DNA of 64,000 nucleotides from Pseudorhodobacter turbinis. GTDB taxonomy: Bacteria > Pseudomonadota > Alphaproteobacteria > Rhodobacterales > Rhodobacteraceae. How positions within the stretch are numbered: position 1 is the first letter of the stretch; each line of letters starts with the position of its first letter. The notes under the pieces are model-generated. The model did no database searches. It had not been told where the DNA came from and saw nothing but the letters and a program-made list of their open reading frames with translations. Made by a program: the position numbers and the translations under genes. The stretch lies in assembly GCF_005234135.1 (NCBI RefSeq), contig NZ_CP039964.1, positions 682,001-746,000 of the forward strand, read 5' to 3'. Positions 56,287 to 63,977 of this stretch are shown one piece after another.

Positions 56287-57465
56287 ATGATGACCCGTTT
56301 TTCCCGCTTCCTTACCCTTGGTGTGGCCCTTGGTGCGCTTTCTGCCTGCGGGCCGAATGGCAACGCGCTGGACTGGGATCTGCGCGGAATGACCGGTGGC
56401 GCGCTTGATACCAGCGACGCTGTCCGCAACGCCACCGCAAACCGCCCCAGTCCGGATGCGCGCGGGGTGATCTCTTATCCCGGCTATCAGGTTGCGCTTG
56501 CGCGGCGCGGCGATACGCTGGCCAGCGTTGCCAGCCGCCTGAACATGAGCGCGGATGAGCTGGGCAGCTATAATGCCCTCAAACCCGGTGACCTGCTACG
56601 CGACGGCGAGGTCATCGCCCTGCCCCGCCGTATCGAGGCCGCATCGGTCATCGGCGGCGCGCCACAATCGGGTGCGATCATTGGCGGCACGATTGCGCCT
56701 GCCCCGATCGAGGTGACTGCAATTGCCTCGGGCGCGCTGGACCGTGTTGGCACAGCAGCACCGCAAACCGCCCCCACAGCCACCGCCGAACAGCCCGGCC
56801 GTCACCGTGTCCAGCGCGGAGAGACCGCCTATTCCATCGCCCGCACCTACGGCGTCAGCGTCAAGGCGCTTGCCGACTGGAACGGCCTTGGCACCGATCT
56901 AAGCCTGCGCGAGGGCCAATACCTGTTGATCCCGGTGGTCACCGGCAGCGCGTCTGCGACCCAAACCACCAACCTGCCCGGCACCACCTCCCCCACGCCG
57001 GTGCCGCCCTCTGCGGCCCAACCTTTGCCCACCGAGAAGACACAGCCCGCAGCGGCCAAGGCCCAAGGCACGCCCGCCTCTCCGGATCTCGGGAAAACCC
57101 GCACGGCAGCCTCCAGCAGCAAATTTGTGATGCCTGTGGATGGAAAAATCATCCGGCCCTTCGTGAAGGGCAAAAGCGAGGGCATCGATATTGGTGCGTC
57201 CGCAGGAGCAACCGTGCGTGCGACAGCCGCCGGACAAGTTGTCGCCATCACCAAAGACACCGGTCAGGTGCCGATTTTGGTGATGCGCCATGAGGACAAC
57301 CTGCTTTCAGTCTATGCCGGGATCGATAAGGTGAAGGTCAAAAAGGGCGATAACGTGACCAAGGGCCAAGCCATCGCCGTGGTCCAAAGCGCCAGCCCGT
57401 CGTTCTTGCACTTTGAACTGCGCAAAGGGGTTGAGGCGCTGGACCCGATGACGTTTCTACAATAG
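56287..57465 (+). CDS. NlpD-like lipoprotein: two LysM domains and a degenerate M23 domain
   Basis: A 392-aa envelope lipoprotein. The signal ends in lipobox LSAC (Cys near residue 21). LysM domains lie near residues 65-110 (RRGDTLASVASRLNMS) and 175-220 (VQRGETAYSIARTYGVS), then a Pro/Thr linker and a C-terminal M23/LytM fold. The zinc ligands are lost: HxxxD is SEGID and HLH is FLH. It should therefore act as an amidase activator like E. coli NlpD, not as a peptidase. GAGG lies 6 nt before ATG 56287; another ATG is 12 nt upstream. Confidence 0.88.
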   Translation: MMTRFSRFLTLGVALGALSACGPNGNALDWDLRGMTGGALDTSDAVRNATANRPSPDARGVISYPGYQVALARRGDTLASVASRLNMSADELGSYNALKPGDLLRDGEVIALPRRIEAASVIGGAPQSGAIIGGTIAPAPIEVTAIASGALDRVGTAAPQTAPTATAEQPGRHRVQRGETAYSIARTYGVSVKALADWNGLGTDLSLREGQYLLIPVVTGSASATQTTNLPGTTSPTPVPPSAAQPLPTEKTQPAAAKAQGTPASPDLGKTRTAASSSKFVMPVDGKIIRPFVKGKSEGIDIGASAGATVRATAAGQVVAITKDTGQVPILVMRHEDNLLSVYAGIDKVKVKKGDNVTKGQAIAVVQSASPSFLHFELRKGVEALDPMTFLQ

Positions 57466-57479
57466 CGCCACAGAATACC

Positions 57480-57510
57480 TTTTGCGGGCAGCCTCGTGCC
57501 GCCCGCAAAA
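57480..57510. terminator. Hairpin between nlpD-like gene and ATPase gene
   Basis: A perfect 10-bp stem TTTTGCGGGC/GCCCGCAAAA (arms 57480-57489 and 57501-57510) in the 74-base gap between convergent genes. Neither strand has a U-run after the stem, so it is not a canonical intrinsic terminator; it may still end or protect transcripts. Confidence 0.4.
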
Positions 57511-57539
57511 ATCAGACTCTTGGATAAGCTCTGAACCGG

Positions 57540-58379
57540 TTAGAGTTTGACGCCGTGACGCGCCGCCAGATCGGTAAAGAATTGCCATGCAACCCGCCCC
57601 GAACGGGACCCGCGCGTGGCCTGCCATTCAATCGCCTCGGCGCGCAGGGTATCGGCATCGACGCTCACCCCATGGGCCGCGCAATAGCCGTCGATCATCG
57701 CCAGATATTCATCCTGACTGCACGGATGGAACCCCAGCCAAAGTCCGAAACGGTCCGAAAGCGATACTTTCTCCTCTACCGCTTCCGAGGGGCTGATCGC
57801 GCTGGAACGCTCATTTTCAATCATATCGCGCGGCATCAGATGGCGACGATTGGAGGTGGCATAGAAGATCACATTCTCTGGGCGCCCCTCGATACCGCCA
57901 TCCAGAACCGCCTTGAGCGATTTGTAATGCGTATCATCATGGCTAAAGCTCAGATCATCGCAAAACAGGATAAAACGATGGTCCTTGGCGGCGCGTAAAT
58001 GGCCAAGAAGGGCAGCGACTGTTGGCAGGTCTTCACGGCTCAACTCAACCAGTTTCAGATTGTGCTTTTGGTTAACTTCGGCATGTATCGCTTTGACAAG
58101 GCTTGATTTCCCCATCCCGCGCGCGCCCCAAAGAAGCGCGTTGTTGGCGGGCAACCCTTGGGCGAACAGGCGGGTGTTATCGTGCAAGATATCGCGTGCC
58201 CGGTTGATGCCCACCAAAAGCGACAGATCCACCCCCGACACATTCGGTACCGGATCCAACCGGTCCGGCGCGACATGCCAGATAAAGGCGCTGGCTGCGT
58301 CAAAATCCGGTGCCGGTTGCGGGCGGGGGCTAATCCGCTCAAAGGCCTCGGCGATGCGGAGCAGGGTTGCATTATCCAT
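57540..58379 (-). CDS. DUF815-family AAA ATPase
   Basis: A 279-aa P-loop ATPase of the DUF815 group, function unknown. Walker A is GARGMGKSSLV (near residues 85-95), Walker B FILFCDDLSF, and sensor-like FYATSNRRHLMP follows. The C-terminal helical domain (ATRGSRSGRVAWQFF) carries the arginines typical of an AAA lid. There is no signal or membrane segment. Its ATG overlaps the tatC stop by one base (TGATG), making it the last gene of the tat operon. Confidence 0.87.
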   Translation of the reverse strand: MDNATLLRIAEAFERISPRPQPAPDFDAASAFIWHVAPDRLDPVPNVSGVDLSLLVGINRARDILHDNTRLFAQGLPANNALLWGARGMGKSSLVKAIHAEVNQKHNLKLVELSREDLPTVAALLGHLRAAKDHRFILFCDDLSFSHDDTHYKSLKAVLDGGIEGRPENVIFYATSNRRHLMPRDMIENERSSAISPSEAVEEKVSLSDRFGLWLGFHPCSQDEYLAMIDGYCAAHGVSVDADTLRAEAIEWQATRGSRSGRVAWQFFTDLAARHGVKL

Positions 58380-59236
58380 CACTTCATCTCCTCGCCGCTA
58401 TCGTCTTCGTCATAGTCATCTTCATCCACCCAAAGCCCTTGGGCGCGCAATTCAGCCTCACGCTTCTTTTCAACGCGGCGAACCAGAATAATCGAAATCT
58501 CATATAGGCCGTAAACCACGACAAACAGGATCACCTGCGTGATCACATCCGGCGGCGTCACCAAAGCGGCCAGCGCCAGAATTGCGACCACCGCATATTT
58601 ACGCACTGAGCCCAGACCTCGCGCAGAAACCAGCCCTGCCTTGCCTAGCAATGTCAACAATACCGGAAGCTGAAAGCAGATCCCGAAGGCAAGAATGAAC
58701 TTGGTCGTCAACGCCAGATATTCCTCCATCGACCCCTGGAACAAGACGCCGGCGCTGCTGTTTTCCACTTCTCCCGTGGTCGGGGCCATTTGCTGGAACC
58801 CGAGGAAGAAATCAAAGGCGAGCGGAAGGATCGCGTAATAGGCGAACCCCGCGCCAAGCGTGAACATCACCGGCGAGGCGATCAGAAACGGCAGGAAGGC
58901 GCCCTTCTCGTTCTTGTAAAGCCCCGGCGCCACGAAACGCCACATCTGATAGGCAATCATCGGGAACGAAAGGATAAAACCGCCAAAAAGCGAGATTCGG
59001 ATGGCAACAAAGAAGCCCTCTTGCAGCTTGATAAGCACGAGCCCGCAATCCTGATTACGCTCGGCCAGTGCAGAGCAAATCGGCTGCGTCAGGAAATTGA
59101 AGATCGGGTTCCAGACCGTAAAGCACAAAACCATGCCGACCACAAAGGCCAGCACGGAATATATCAGCCGGTTACGCAGCTCTGCCAGATGCTCGATCAG
59201 CGGGGCGGAGCTATCATCAAGGTTCTCGGTGCTCAT
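58379..59236 (-). CDS. tatC: Twin-arginine translocase subunit TatC
   Basis: Core receptor of the Tat pathway, which exports folded proteins with twin-arginine signals. The 285-aa protein has six membrane helices, the N-terminal [12 protein letters not shown] motif with the conserved Glu, and [22 protein letters not shown] in the first loop. The C-terminus is acidic and Asp/Glu-rich. It overlaps tatB by 4 nt. Confidence 0.97.
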   Translation of the reverse strand: MSTENLDDSSAPLIEHLAELRNRLIYSVLAFVVGMVLCFTVWNPIFNFLTQPICSALAERNQDCGLVLIKLQEGFFVAIRISLFGGFILSFPMIAYQMWRFVAPGLYKNEKGAFLPFLIASPVMFTLGAGFAYYAILPLAFDFFLGFQQMAPTTGEVENSSAGVLFQGSMEEYLALTTKFILAFGICFQLPVLLTLLGKAGLVSARGLGSVRKYAVVAILALAALVTPPDVITQVILFVVVYGLYEISIILVRRVEKKREAELRAQGLWVDEDDYDEDDSGEEMK

Positions 59237-59763
59237 ACGTCACTCTTTTTTGGGCTAGGTTTCTTGGCAGCCGTCTTTTTCGCCGCCGCCTTGGGGCCTG
59301 CCTTTGTTGTGGTTTTGGCCTTTGGTTTTGCCGCAGGTTTCTTGGCAGGTGCGGCAACGGCCGGACGTTCTGTTCGTTTCGCGGTCTGCGTCTCGGTCAT
59401 GGCCTGCGTTTCGGGGCCTTTGGTTGGCACCTCCGGCGTGGGGGCCGCAGGATCGGGCTTGGCTGCGCTGGCCTTGCTCGATTTCATCGGGTCCCACGAT
59501 TCAAACTTGCCTGCCGCATCCTTGACGGCATCAAGCCCCATCGATTTGGCCGATGTTGCCTTGCGCAGGTCTGCGGCGACATCCTTGACGCCCGCCTCAT
59601 CCGCCGCCGTTTCCATCGCGCGCGAAAACTCCCGCGCCATGCCTTTGGCCTTGGCGGTAAAGCGGCCAAGGGTACGGAACATCTCGGGCAGGTCTTTGGG
59701 GCCGATCACGATCAGCGCGACAATCCCGATAACCATAAGTTCGGTCCAACCGATATCAAACAT
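59233..59763 (-). CDS. tatB: Sec-independent protein translocase TatB
   Basis: A 176-aa TatB: N-terminal membrane helix [28 protein letters not shown], followed by an amphipathic helix and a long Ala/Lys/Pro-rich tail ending in repeated AAKK units. TatB passes cargo from TatC to TatA. The tail is about normal in length for alphaproteobacteria and of low complexity. It sits between tatA (25-nt gap) and tatC (4-nt overlap). Confidence 0.95.
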   Translation of the reverse strand: MFDIGWTELMVIGIVALIVIGPKDLPEMFRTLGRFTAKAKGMAREFSRAMETAADEAGVKDVAADLRKATSAKSMGLDAVKDAAGKFESWDPMKSSKASAAKPDPAAPTPEVPTKGPETQAMTETQTAKRTERPAVAAPAKKPAAKPKAKTTTKAGPKAAAKKTAAKKPSPKKSDV

Positions 59764-59788
59764 GGGCGTTTTCCCCGCGCAGCGCTTT

Positions 59789-59998
59789 TCAGACCTTGTC
59801 CTTTTCTTTCGGTGTCACATCCACTGCGTCATCCGAAACCTTATCAAGCTCTTCTGTTTCTTCCTTCACGCCCTTTTTGAACGCGTTGATGCCTTTGCCC
59901 ACTTCGCCCATCAAGGACGAAACCTTGCCCCGGCCAAACAGCACGAGGACGACAACGGCGATCAAAAGAAGGCCCGGAATACCGATATTGTTAAGCAT
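59789..59998 (-). CDS. tatA: Sec-independent protein translocase TatA
   Basis: A 69-aa TatA: a single membrane helix ([22 protein letters not shown]) with the [17 protein letters not shown] hinge and amphipathic helix, then an acidic tail. TatA oligomers form the passage for folded cargo. First gene of tatA-tatB-tatC-DUF815. One likely cargo in this window is the SYLF lipoprotein at 18.2 kb. Confidence 0.95.
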   Translation of the reverse strand: MLNNIGIPGLLLIAVVVLVLFGRGKVSSLMGEVGKGINAFKKGVKEETEELDKVSDDAVDVTPKEKDKV

Positions 59999-60093
59999 AT
60001 GCCTATTCTCCTATGTCGGGCCTGGATGCCGGGCCCGCAACGTTACCCTATTCGTTTAGGACCATTACGCGGCGGATCAAAGGGTGTTTTTGC

Positions 60094-60131
60094 TTTACGC
60101 GCCATGCTGCTGACAGTATTTTGTCAGTAGC
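60094..60131 (+). promoter_or_regulatory. Predicted promoter and operator of the YafY-like regulator
   Basis: TTTACG (60094-60099) and TATTTT (60117-60122) have a 17-base spacer. An inverted repeat with 10-bp arms, GCTGCTGACA/TGTCAGTAGC with one mismatch and a 6-base spacer (60106-60131), covers the -10 region. It lies 24 bases before the regulator's ATG, the expected layout for autorepression. Confidence 0.5.
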
Positions 60132-60155
60132 AACAAAACCGACAGGCCCCATGCC

Positions 60156-60521
60156 ATGAGCCGCGACCAGCGTATATTTGACTTGATCCAGCGGATGCGG
60201 GACGGAAAGCTGCGCACCGCGGCCGAGCTTGCACAGGCGGTTGGCGTTTCCACCAGAACGATATGGCGCGATATGGCGATGATGGCGGCAACCGGCATCC
60301 CCGTTGAGGGGGAGCGTGGCTTGGGCTATATCCTGCGATCACCATTGGTTCTGCCGCCCCTCATGCTAACGGCCGAGGAACTAGAGGCCTTGATGGATGG
60401 GCTTGCACGCGTGGGAAGTGACGATAGCGCACAGGCCAAAGCCGCGCGCGCATTGCGTTTCAAGATCACCACGCTGCTGCCACAGGCCGGCTTGATCCCG
60501 AACCCCGAGGATTTGGGTTAG
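60156..60521 (+). CDS. Short YafY/DeoR-type HTH transcriptional regulator
   Basis: A 121-aa DNA-binding protein. Residues 1-60 are an HTH_11-type winged helix (RIFDLIQRMRDGKLRTAAEL, then VSTRTIWRDMAMM), as in YafY-family regulators. The usual WYL ligand domain is missing: after the linker (LPPLMLTAEELEALMDGL) the chain ends at residue 121. The end is a clean stop that overlaps the FbpC-like stop (TTAG), and no frameshifted remainder follows, so this looks like a naturally short form. Confidence 0.85.
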   Translation: MSRDQRIFDLIQRMRDGKLRTAAELAQAVGVSTRTIWRDMAMMAATGIPVEGERGLGYILRSPLVLPPLMLTAEELEALMDGLARVGSDDSAQAKAARALRFKITTLLPQAGLIPNPEDLG

Positions 60522-61600
60522 GCCTTGAAAACAAAGCAACGGTCGCGGCGGATCATCAGCCACAAAGGCGTGCCGATCTTGGGCAAAAACACCCCCGGCA
60601 CCGCCGCCGTCAGCTTGGAGCCATCAAACTCCATCGTGAAATCGACAAGGCTTTCATGTCCCAAAAACCGCGCCCGGGAAACCACGCCACGCGCAGGTGT
60701 GCCTTCCAATGAGGTCGGGTTCGGGCCACGCCCCGCGCGATCAAAGTCAATCTTCAGGTGCTGCGGGCGGATCACAATATCCACAAGACCACCATCCGCA
60801 TGGCCCGGCGTCAGGAAGGCACCAAAGGGGGTATCGGTCAGCGCGCCCTTAGAAACACCCTTAATTACATTGATATCGCTAAAGAAAGCTGCCGCTTCTC
60901 TGTCTGCGGGGGCGTTATAGATATTATAAGGAGAGCCTTGCTGCACAATCTTTCCATCGCGCATCAGGGCAATCTCGTCGGCCATGCGCAGCGCCTCTTC
61001 CGGCTCATGCGTGACCAGCAAAACTGCGGCACCTTCCTCTTTCAACACCTCCAGTGTGGTGTCGCGGATACCGTCGCGCAACCGGTTATCAAGGCCCGAG
61101 AACGGCTCATCCATCAACATCACACGCGGGCGCGGGGCAAGCGCGCGGGCAAGGGCCACGCGCTGCTGCTCTCCGCCCGAAAGCTCATGCGGGTATTTGC
61201 GGTCAAACCCCGAAAGATTCACCCGTTCCAGCAACTCCCGGACGCGGGCGGCCTTTTTGGCGCTATCCCCATGCAGGCCGAACGCCACATTTTTCGCAAT
61301 TGTCAAATGCGGAAACAGCGCGAAATCCTGAAACATCATGCCCACACCGCGCGCCTCTGGCGGCAGGTGGCGGGTGGCATCGCAAACAATTTGTCCGTCG
61401 ATCTGAATGGTGCCGCTATCAGGCGTCTCCACCCCTGCGATCATCCGTAACGTGGTGGATTTACCGCACCCCGAGGGGCCAAGAAGGCACGTGACCTGCC
61501 CCGCAGCGACGGTAAGCGACAGGTCACTGACGACCGCACGCGGGCCAAATTTCCGGGTTAGGTTGCTGGCTTGCAGGCGGGGTGTTGCAGTTTGGGGCAT
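60518..61600 (-). CDS. ABC transporter ATP-binding protein, FbpC-like (ferric iron type)
   Basis: A 360-aa ATPase: Walker A GPSGCGKSTT at residues 41-50, signature LSGGEQQR, Walker B VMLMDEPFSGLD, H-loop LLVTHEP, and a C-terminal TOBE-like regulatory domain. Sequence and length fit the Fe3+ (FbpC), putrescine or sulfate importers; ferric iron is the best guess. No permease or binding-protein gene is adjacent. It starts 73 nt after the phosphatase gene on the same strand. Confidence 0.87.
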   Translation of the reverse strand: MPQTATPRLQASNLTRKFGPRAVVSDLSLTVAAGQVTCLLGPSGCGKSTTLRMIAGVETPDSGTIQIDGQIVCDATRHLPPEARGVGMMFQDFALFPHLTIAKNVAFGLHGDSAKKAARVRELLERVNLSGFDRKYPHELSGGEQQRVALARALAPRPRVMLMDEPFSGLDNRLRDGIRDTTLEVLKEEGAAVLLVTHEPEEALRMADEIALMRDGKIVQQGSPYNIYNAPADREAAAFFSDINVIKGVSKGALTDTPFGAFLTPGHADGGLVDIVIRPQHLKIDFDRAGRGPNPTSLEGTPARGVVSRARFLGHESLVDFTMEFDGSKLTAAVPGVFLPKIGTPLWLMIRRDRCFVFKA

Positions 61601-61673
61601 CTTGGCGCGGAGCCTTACCTTATCAATTCAATCGGAAATGGGTTAGCAGGCCAAGCCAAAAGGGGCAAGCCGT

Positions 61674-62255
61674 TCACTTTGCCGCAGCCGTCTCCAAGGC
61701 TTGCCAGCTATGCACCGCCGAGAAGCCGGATCCGTCATAGCGACCAGCCCAAAAGCTGCCGCCCCGAGTTTGATCCGCTGCAGGCGTAATCGGGCGATTG
61801 GTCAGCGCACACCACAGAAAACTGCCAACAGCCCCATGGCCAACAAAGATAATATCGTCAGATACTTCTGCCATAACCTGATGAAAACACTCCAAAACTC
61901 TGGCTGAGGCCGCATTGGCGGATTCCCAACCTTCGGGGCCTGTCTCGGGCTGCGCAAAAAGCTCCTTGGCAAGCGCTTCATGCTGGTCTTGCGGCAAATA
62001 GCCGGTGGCGCTCCGGTCCACCTCGCCCATTTCGGGGTGGGTGTGCAGCGGCAGGCCAAAAGCATGCGACAGGATCTCGGCGGTTTGCTGGGCCTTGACC
62101 TCGGGAGAGGCGATAAGCCGCCAACCGCGCCCCGGCCAGCCCCGCTTGACCGCCGCGCGCAGACGGCGACGCCCTTGATCCGACAATTCCCATTCTAGAA
62201 CAGGGGTTTGCGGGTCAATCTTCACCTCTGGATGTGACAAATACAAAATGCGCAT
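61674..62255 (-). CDS. Histidine-phosphatase-family protein with altered RHG motif
   Basis: A 193-aa protein of the phosphoglycerate-mutase-like histidine phosphatase fold. The catalytic His is kept (LYLSHPEV, His8), but the usual RHG is SHP, so the neighbouring Arg is lost. The second Arg region reads IASPEVKAQQTAE, and the late His is in FVGHGAVG. Its ATG overlaps the glycosyltransferase stop (TAATG), so it is the third gene of the SDR/glycosyltransferase operon. Substrate unknown. Confidence 0.8.
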   Translation of the reverse strand: MRILYLSHPEVKIDPQTPVLEWELSDQGRRRLRAAVKRGWPGRGWRLIASPEVKAQQTAEILSHAFGLPLHTHPEMGEVDRSATGYLPQDQHEALAKELFAQPETGPEGWESANAASARVLECFHQVMAEVSDDIIFVGHGAVGSFLWCALTNRPITPAADQTRGGSFWAGRYDGSGFSAVHSWQALETAAAK

Positions 62256-63142
62256 TACTTCAGTTTCCTGCTGTAGAAACGGATGATATCACCGCGCGTT
62301 TTGCCCAATATGAAATCGGACCAGATCAACGTCCGACCCTTGGGGTCTGTCACCCGCGCGCCTTCGGCCATTTGGAGCAGCTCGTCGGGCTTGATCTCTA
62401 CCCCGCAAAGCGTCACGGCAATCAGACCTTGGCGACGGGCACGCACCCAAGGCAAAACCGCCCAGACATAGCTAAGAAGATTGATCCGCGACATAAACTC
62501 TGTCGGGAATTTCACCGCCAGACTCTTGGGGATGGCCTCTACTGTTTCTTGCGCGGCCCAGCTCATGAAGCGTTCGTCCGCGATCATGGGGCGAAACCAC
62601 CATTCCTGCTTTTTATTCCATAATTCAGTAAATTGCGCGGCGATCTTTGTGTGATGCTTTGGGTGAAACGCCACCAAAGAGGAATTGCCTCGCGCGTATT
62701 TCCGCCCCTTCGTCCGCCGCCAGATAAACCGCCCCACAGCCCCCAAAGGCACAATCGCACTTTGCAGCAACATCAAGGCATCAGGGCGTGGTAAAAGGTT
62801 CAATATCCGCTTCAGATCGCCCGTCACCACGGTATCGAGGTCGATATAGAGCGCGGGCAAATCATCGGCCAGAACGCCTTTTTCGAACATCGCAAGCTTG
62901 GTTTGGCAGCCCGCCCCGCGAAACTGCGGCGTCAGCCAGAAGTCGGGGATCATGCGCAGCTCTGCCCTTGGGTCAAGGTTGGGGCGTGCGCGATCGGACA
63001 GCAGCACAAAACGGGGTTGGCTGCTTGCATGTTGTGCAATCGCATCGATCAAGCGGTTTACGAGGGCGACATCATATTTGTCGCCCCACAAGAACATGAC
63101 GCATTGCCAATCCGCCTGCGCTGCTCCGTCAGATCGTGGCAT
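62255..63142 (-). CDS. Glycosyltransferase (GT8/GT-A-like)
   Basis: A 295-aa cytoplasmic GT-A-type transferase. The metal-binding DXD motif is in LYIDLDTVVTGDLKRIL (about residues 90-106), preceded by GCQTKLAMFEKGVL, which is typical of GT8-like enzymes. No membrane segment. The open frame continues about 93 codons upstream, but that part is the shadow of the SDR gene; I chose ATG 63142 (14-nt overlap with SDR, GGTGGGG upstream). An ATG at 63097 is the alternative. Confidence 0.78.
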   Translation of the reverse strand: MPRSDGAAQADWQCVMFLWGDKYDVALVNRLIDAIAQHASSQPRFVLLSDRARPNLDPRAELRMIPDFWLTPQFRGAGCQTKLAMFEKGVLADDLPALYIDLDTVVTGDLKRILNLLPRPDALMLLQSAIVPLGAVGRFIWRRTKGRKYARGNSSLVAFHPKHHTKIAAQFTELWNKKQEWWFRPMIADERFMSWAAQETVEAIPKSLAVKFPTEFMSRINLLSYVWAVLPWVRARRQGLIAVTLCGVEIKPDELLQMAEGARVTDPKGRTLIWSDFILGKTRGDIIRFYSRKLK

Positions 63143-63908
63143 TAATGGCCCCACCATCCAGCAAGAGGTTCTGGCCAACGATAAAGCCCGCCTTGTCCGA
63201 GCACAAGAACGCACAGGCCGCGCCAAACTCCTCAGGACTGCCATAGCGGCGGGCGGGGATCGTGGCCTCACGCTGTTTGCGGGCCGCCGCCATATCGATG
63301 CCTTGCGCCTCGGCCACGCCGGTATCAAGGCTGATGGCGCGGTCTGTGTCATGGATGCCGGGCAGCAGGTTGTTGATCGTGACGCCATGCGGTGCCACCT
63401 GCCGTGCCGTACCCGCAACAAATCCCGTCAGGCCAGTGCGGGCCGCATTCGACAGGCCAAGCTGCGGGATCGGCGCCTTGACTGAACCCGAAGTGATGTT
63501 CACCACCCTGCCCCAATTGCGCGCGATCATCCCCGGCAGCAGCGCCTGCATCAAGGCAATCGGCGCCAGCATATTGCTATCCAGCGCTTTGATGAAATCA
63601 TCACGCGACCAGTCCGACCACATGCCGGGGGGCGGACCACCAGCGTTGGTGACCAAGATATCGGCCCCCTCGGCCTTGGCCAGAACGGCTGCACGACCCT
63701 CTTCGGTGGTGATATCAGCGGCAACGGTGGTGACCGTCACGCCGTAGGCCGCACGGATATGTTCGGCGGTCGCCGTAAGCGCCTCAGCACCGCGCGCATT
63801 GATGACGAGGTTGACCCCTGCCTCGGCCAACGCCTCGGCACATCCGCGCCCCAAGCCCTTGGACGCCGCACAAACCAGCGCTGTTTTGCCTTTGATACCC
63901 AGATCCAT
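63129..63908 (-). CDS. SDR-family oxidoreductase with atypical active site
   Basis: A 259-aa short-chain dehydrogenase fold. The cofactor motif ASKGLGRG (residues 15-22) and NAGGPPPG are present, as is the Ser region NITSGSVKAPIP. The expected YxxxK is missing: the helix reads LGLSNAARTGL, with Leu/Ser/Asn and Arg where Tyr and Lys belong. A subgroup of SDRs with this LSNxxR pattern exists and is usually named 3-oxoacyl-ACP reductase-like. AGGA is upstream of ATG 63908. First gene of the SDR/glycosyltransferase/phosphatase operon. Confidence 0.85.
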   Translation of the reverse strand: MDLGIKGKTALVCAASKGLGRGCAEALAEAGVNLVINARGAEALTATAEHIRAAYGVTVTTVAADITTEEGRAAVLAKAEGADILVTNAGGPPPGMWSDWSRDDFIKALDSNMLAPIALMQALLPGMIARNWGRVVNITSGSVKAPIPQLGLSNAARTGLTGFVAGTARQVAPHGVTINNLLPGIHDTDRAISLDTGVAEAQGIDMAAARKQREATIPARRYGSPEEFGAACAFLCSDKAGFIVGQNLLLDGGAINATI

Positions 63909-63940
63909 ATTCCTGCCCTCATGCACGTGAATTCACTGCT

Positions 63941-63959
63941 CCTTGGCTATCAGCCAAGG
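63941..63959. repeat. Perfect short inverted repeat between divergent genes
   Basis: CCTTGGCT and AGCCAAGG with a 3-base spacer (63941-63959) lie between the SDR start and a possible plus-strand gene start. It is a candidate operator for either; the 3-base spacing also allows a tight RNA hairpin. Confidence 0.45.
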
Positions 63960-63977
63960 GAACAAAGGGAAAGTGGC

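Noticed and set aside
60156..60521. Truncated or frameshifted YafY regulator (pseudogene)
   Set aside because: The WYL domain is missing, but the gene ends cleanly in a stop that overlaps the next gene, and no WYL-coding remainder follows in any frame.
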